Below, piece by piece: positions 30,498 through 30,834 of a stretch of DNA of 30,834 nt (position 1 is the first letter of the stretch; each line of letters begins with the position of its first letter). The stretch covers positions 1 through 30,834 of the forward strand of contig JAENXB010000005.1 in the NCBI GenBank assembly GCA_016649785.1, given 5' to 3'. The notes under the pieces are model-generated. The model worked only from the letters and a program-made list of their open reading frames with translations, was not told the origin of the DNA and did no database searches. Origin of the DNA: Flavobacteriaceae bacterium. GTDB taxonomy: Bacteria; Bacteroidota; Bacteroidia; Flavobacteriales; Flavobacteriaceae. The translations under genes and the position numbers were made by a program.

Positions 30498-30834
30498 ATG
30501 AAATTTATTTACCGTTTAGGTTATTTCTCTGTAGGCCTTATTATGGGGATTATTATTTTGATATTTTTTCTTGGAGGAAAAAGAGCATCTTGTGATTATT
30601 CTCCCAATGCTCGAACTTTAAAAAACATTCGAAATAAAGAAAGAAGCTTTTCTGCTGAAACAATTCAATTTTTTGAAGCCAATAAAATTGACACCTCTTC
30701 GGTTTCTGCAATTCTGGATGATGGAAATGTAGATTTCGGAAAAAGCAAGACAAAAGAGGAACCCTGTAAAATTTATTTCATTTCGGGAGAAATTGAAACC
30801 GGAACTTTGGAATTACAGATAGAAAATTGCGAAA
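30498..30834 (+). CDS. Membrane-anchored hypothetical protein (partial, runs off the right edge)
   Basis: ATG at 30498 opens a frame of 112 complete codons to the window end without a stop. The N-terminus MKFIYRLGYFSVGLIMGIII is a membrane anchor or uncleaved signal segment; the next part SCDYSPNARTLKNIRNKERS and, later, DDGNVDFGKSKTKEEPCKIY are conserved-looking blocks of a flavobacterial family I recall next to ald, possibly annotated with a DUF4258 label (unverified). The two Cys residues (SCDY and EPCK) may be exported and form a disulfide. Function unknown; the C-terminus is missing. Confidence 0.75.
   Translation, partial: MKFIYRLGYFSVGLIMGIIILIFFLGGKRASCDYSPNARTLKNIRNKERSFSAETIQFFEANKIDTSSVSAILDDGNVDFGKSKTKEEPCKIYFISGEIETGTLELQIENCE

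Overview
The window is chromosomal DNA from a Bacteroidota member, most likely a flavobacterium (Flavobacteriaceae). The evidence is the low GC content, promoter boxes of the TAnnTTTG type, few Shine-Dalgarno sites, a bifunctional LpxC-FabZ, a PorX-type response regulator and a his operon in the order hisG-D-C-B-H-A-F-IE.

Layout. Positions 1-5682 (+ strand) hold the tail of a penicillin-binding protein, a DUF1853 protein, a cation diffusion facilitator, a release-factor-like (baeRF) protein, a NYN/LOTUS protein and a pirin. Positions 5684-14453 (- strand) hold a complete histidine operon. It is headed by a leader not annotated by simple ORF calling: a 15-residue peptide with four consecutive His codons followed by an intrinsic terminator, i.e. 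a transcription attenuator. A four-helix-bundle protein of the 23S rRNA intervening-sequence (S23) family sits inside the operon between hisH and hisA. Positions 14507-17388 (-) hold a prohibitin-like SPFH protein and a vWA membrane protein. Positions 17587-26068 (-) hold fabG, sucD with its own promoter and terminator, an NTF2-like gene, a second lpxD-like gene, efp, lpxA, lpxC-fabZ, lpxD and an HD-domain phosphohydrolase gene, which together form a lipid A/elongation-factor cluster. Divergent from it at 26191 are porX, tsaE, a small secreted-peptide candidate, a membrane protein, ald and a partial gene at the right edge.

The most unusual signal is a degenerate 7-bp periodic repeat (general form xxGAxxx; common units TAGAAGT, ACGAAGT, GAGATTT, TAGAAAA). 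It fills the gaps between co-directional minus-strand genes. In six gaps the purine-rich array starts inside, or on the base directly after, the stop codon of the upstream gene. In four of them an inverted array lies 2-11 bases before the start codon of the next gene. In one gap the two 33-bp arms (28/33 identical) enclose exactly the S23 four-helix-bundle gene. That recalls the arm-ORF-arm layout of 23S rRNA intervening sequences, but here within an mRNA operon.

Other points of note are an A9 tract that puts lpxD and lpxC-fabZ in one open frame, several other dispersed palindromes and repeats, and a palindromic operator candidate between the porX and lpx transcription units. No tRNA, rRNA, CRISPR or transposase gene was seen.
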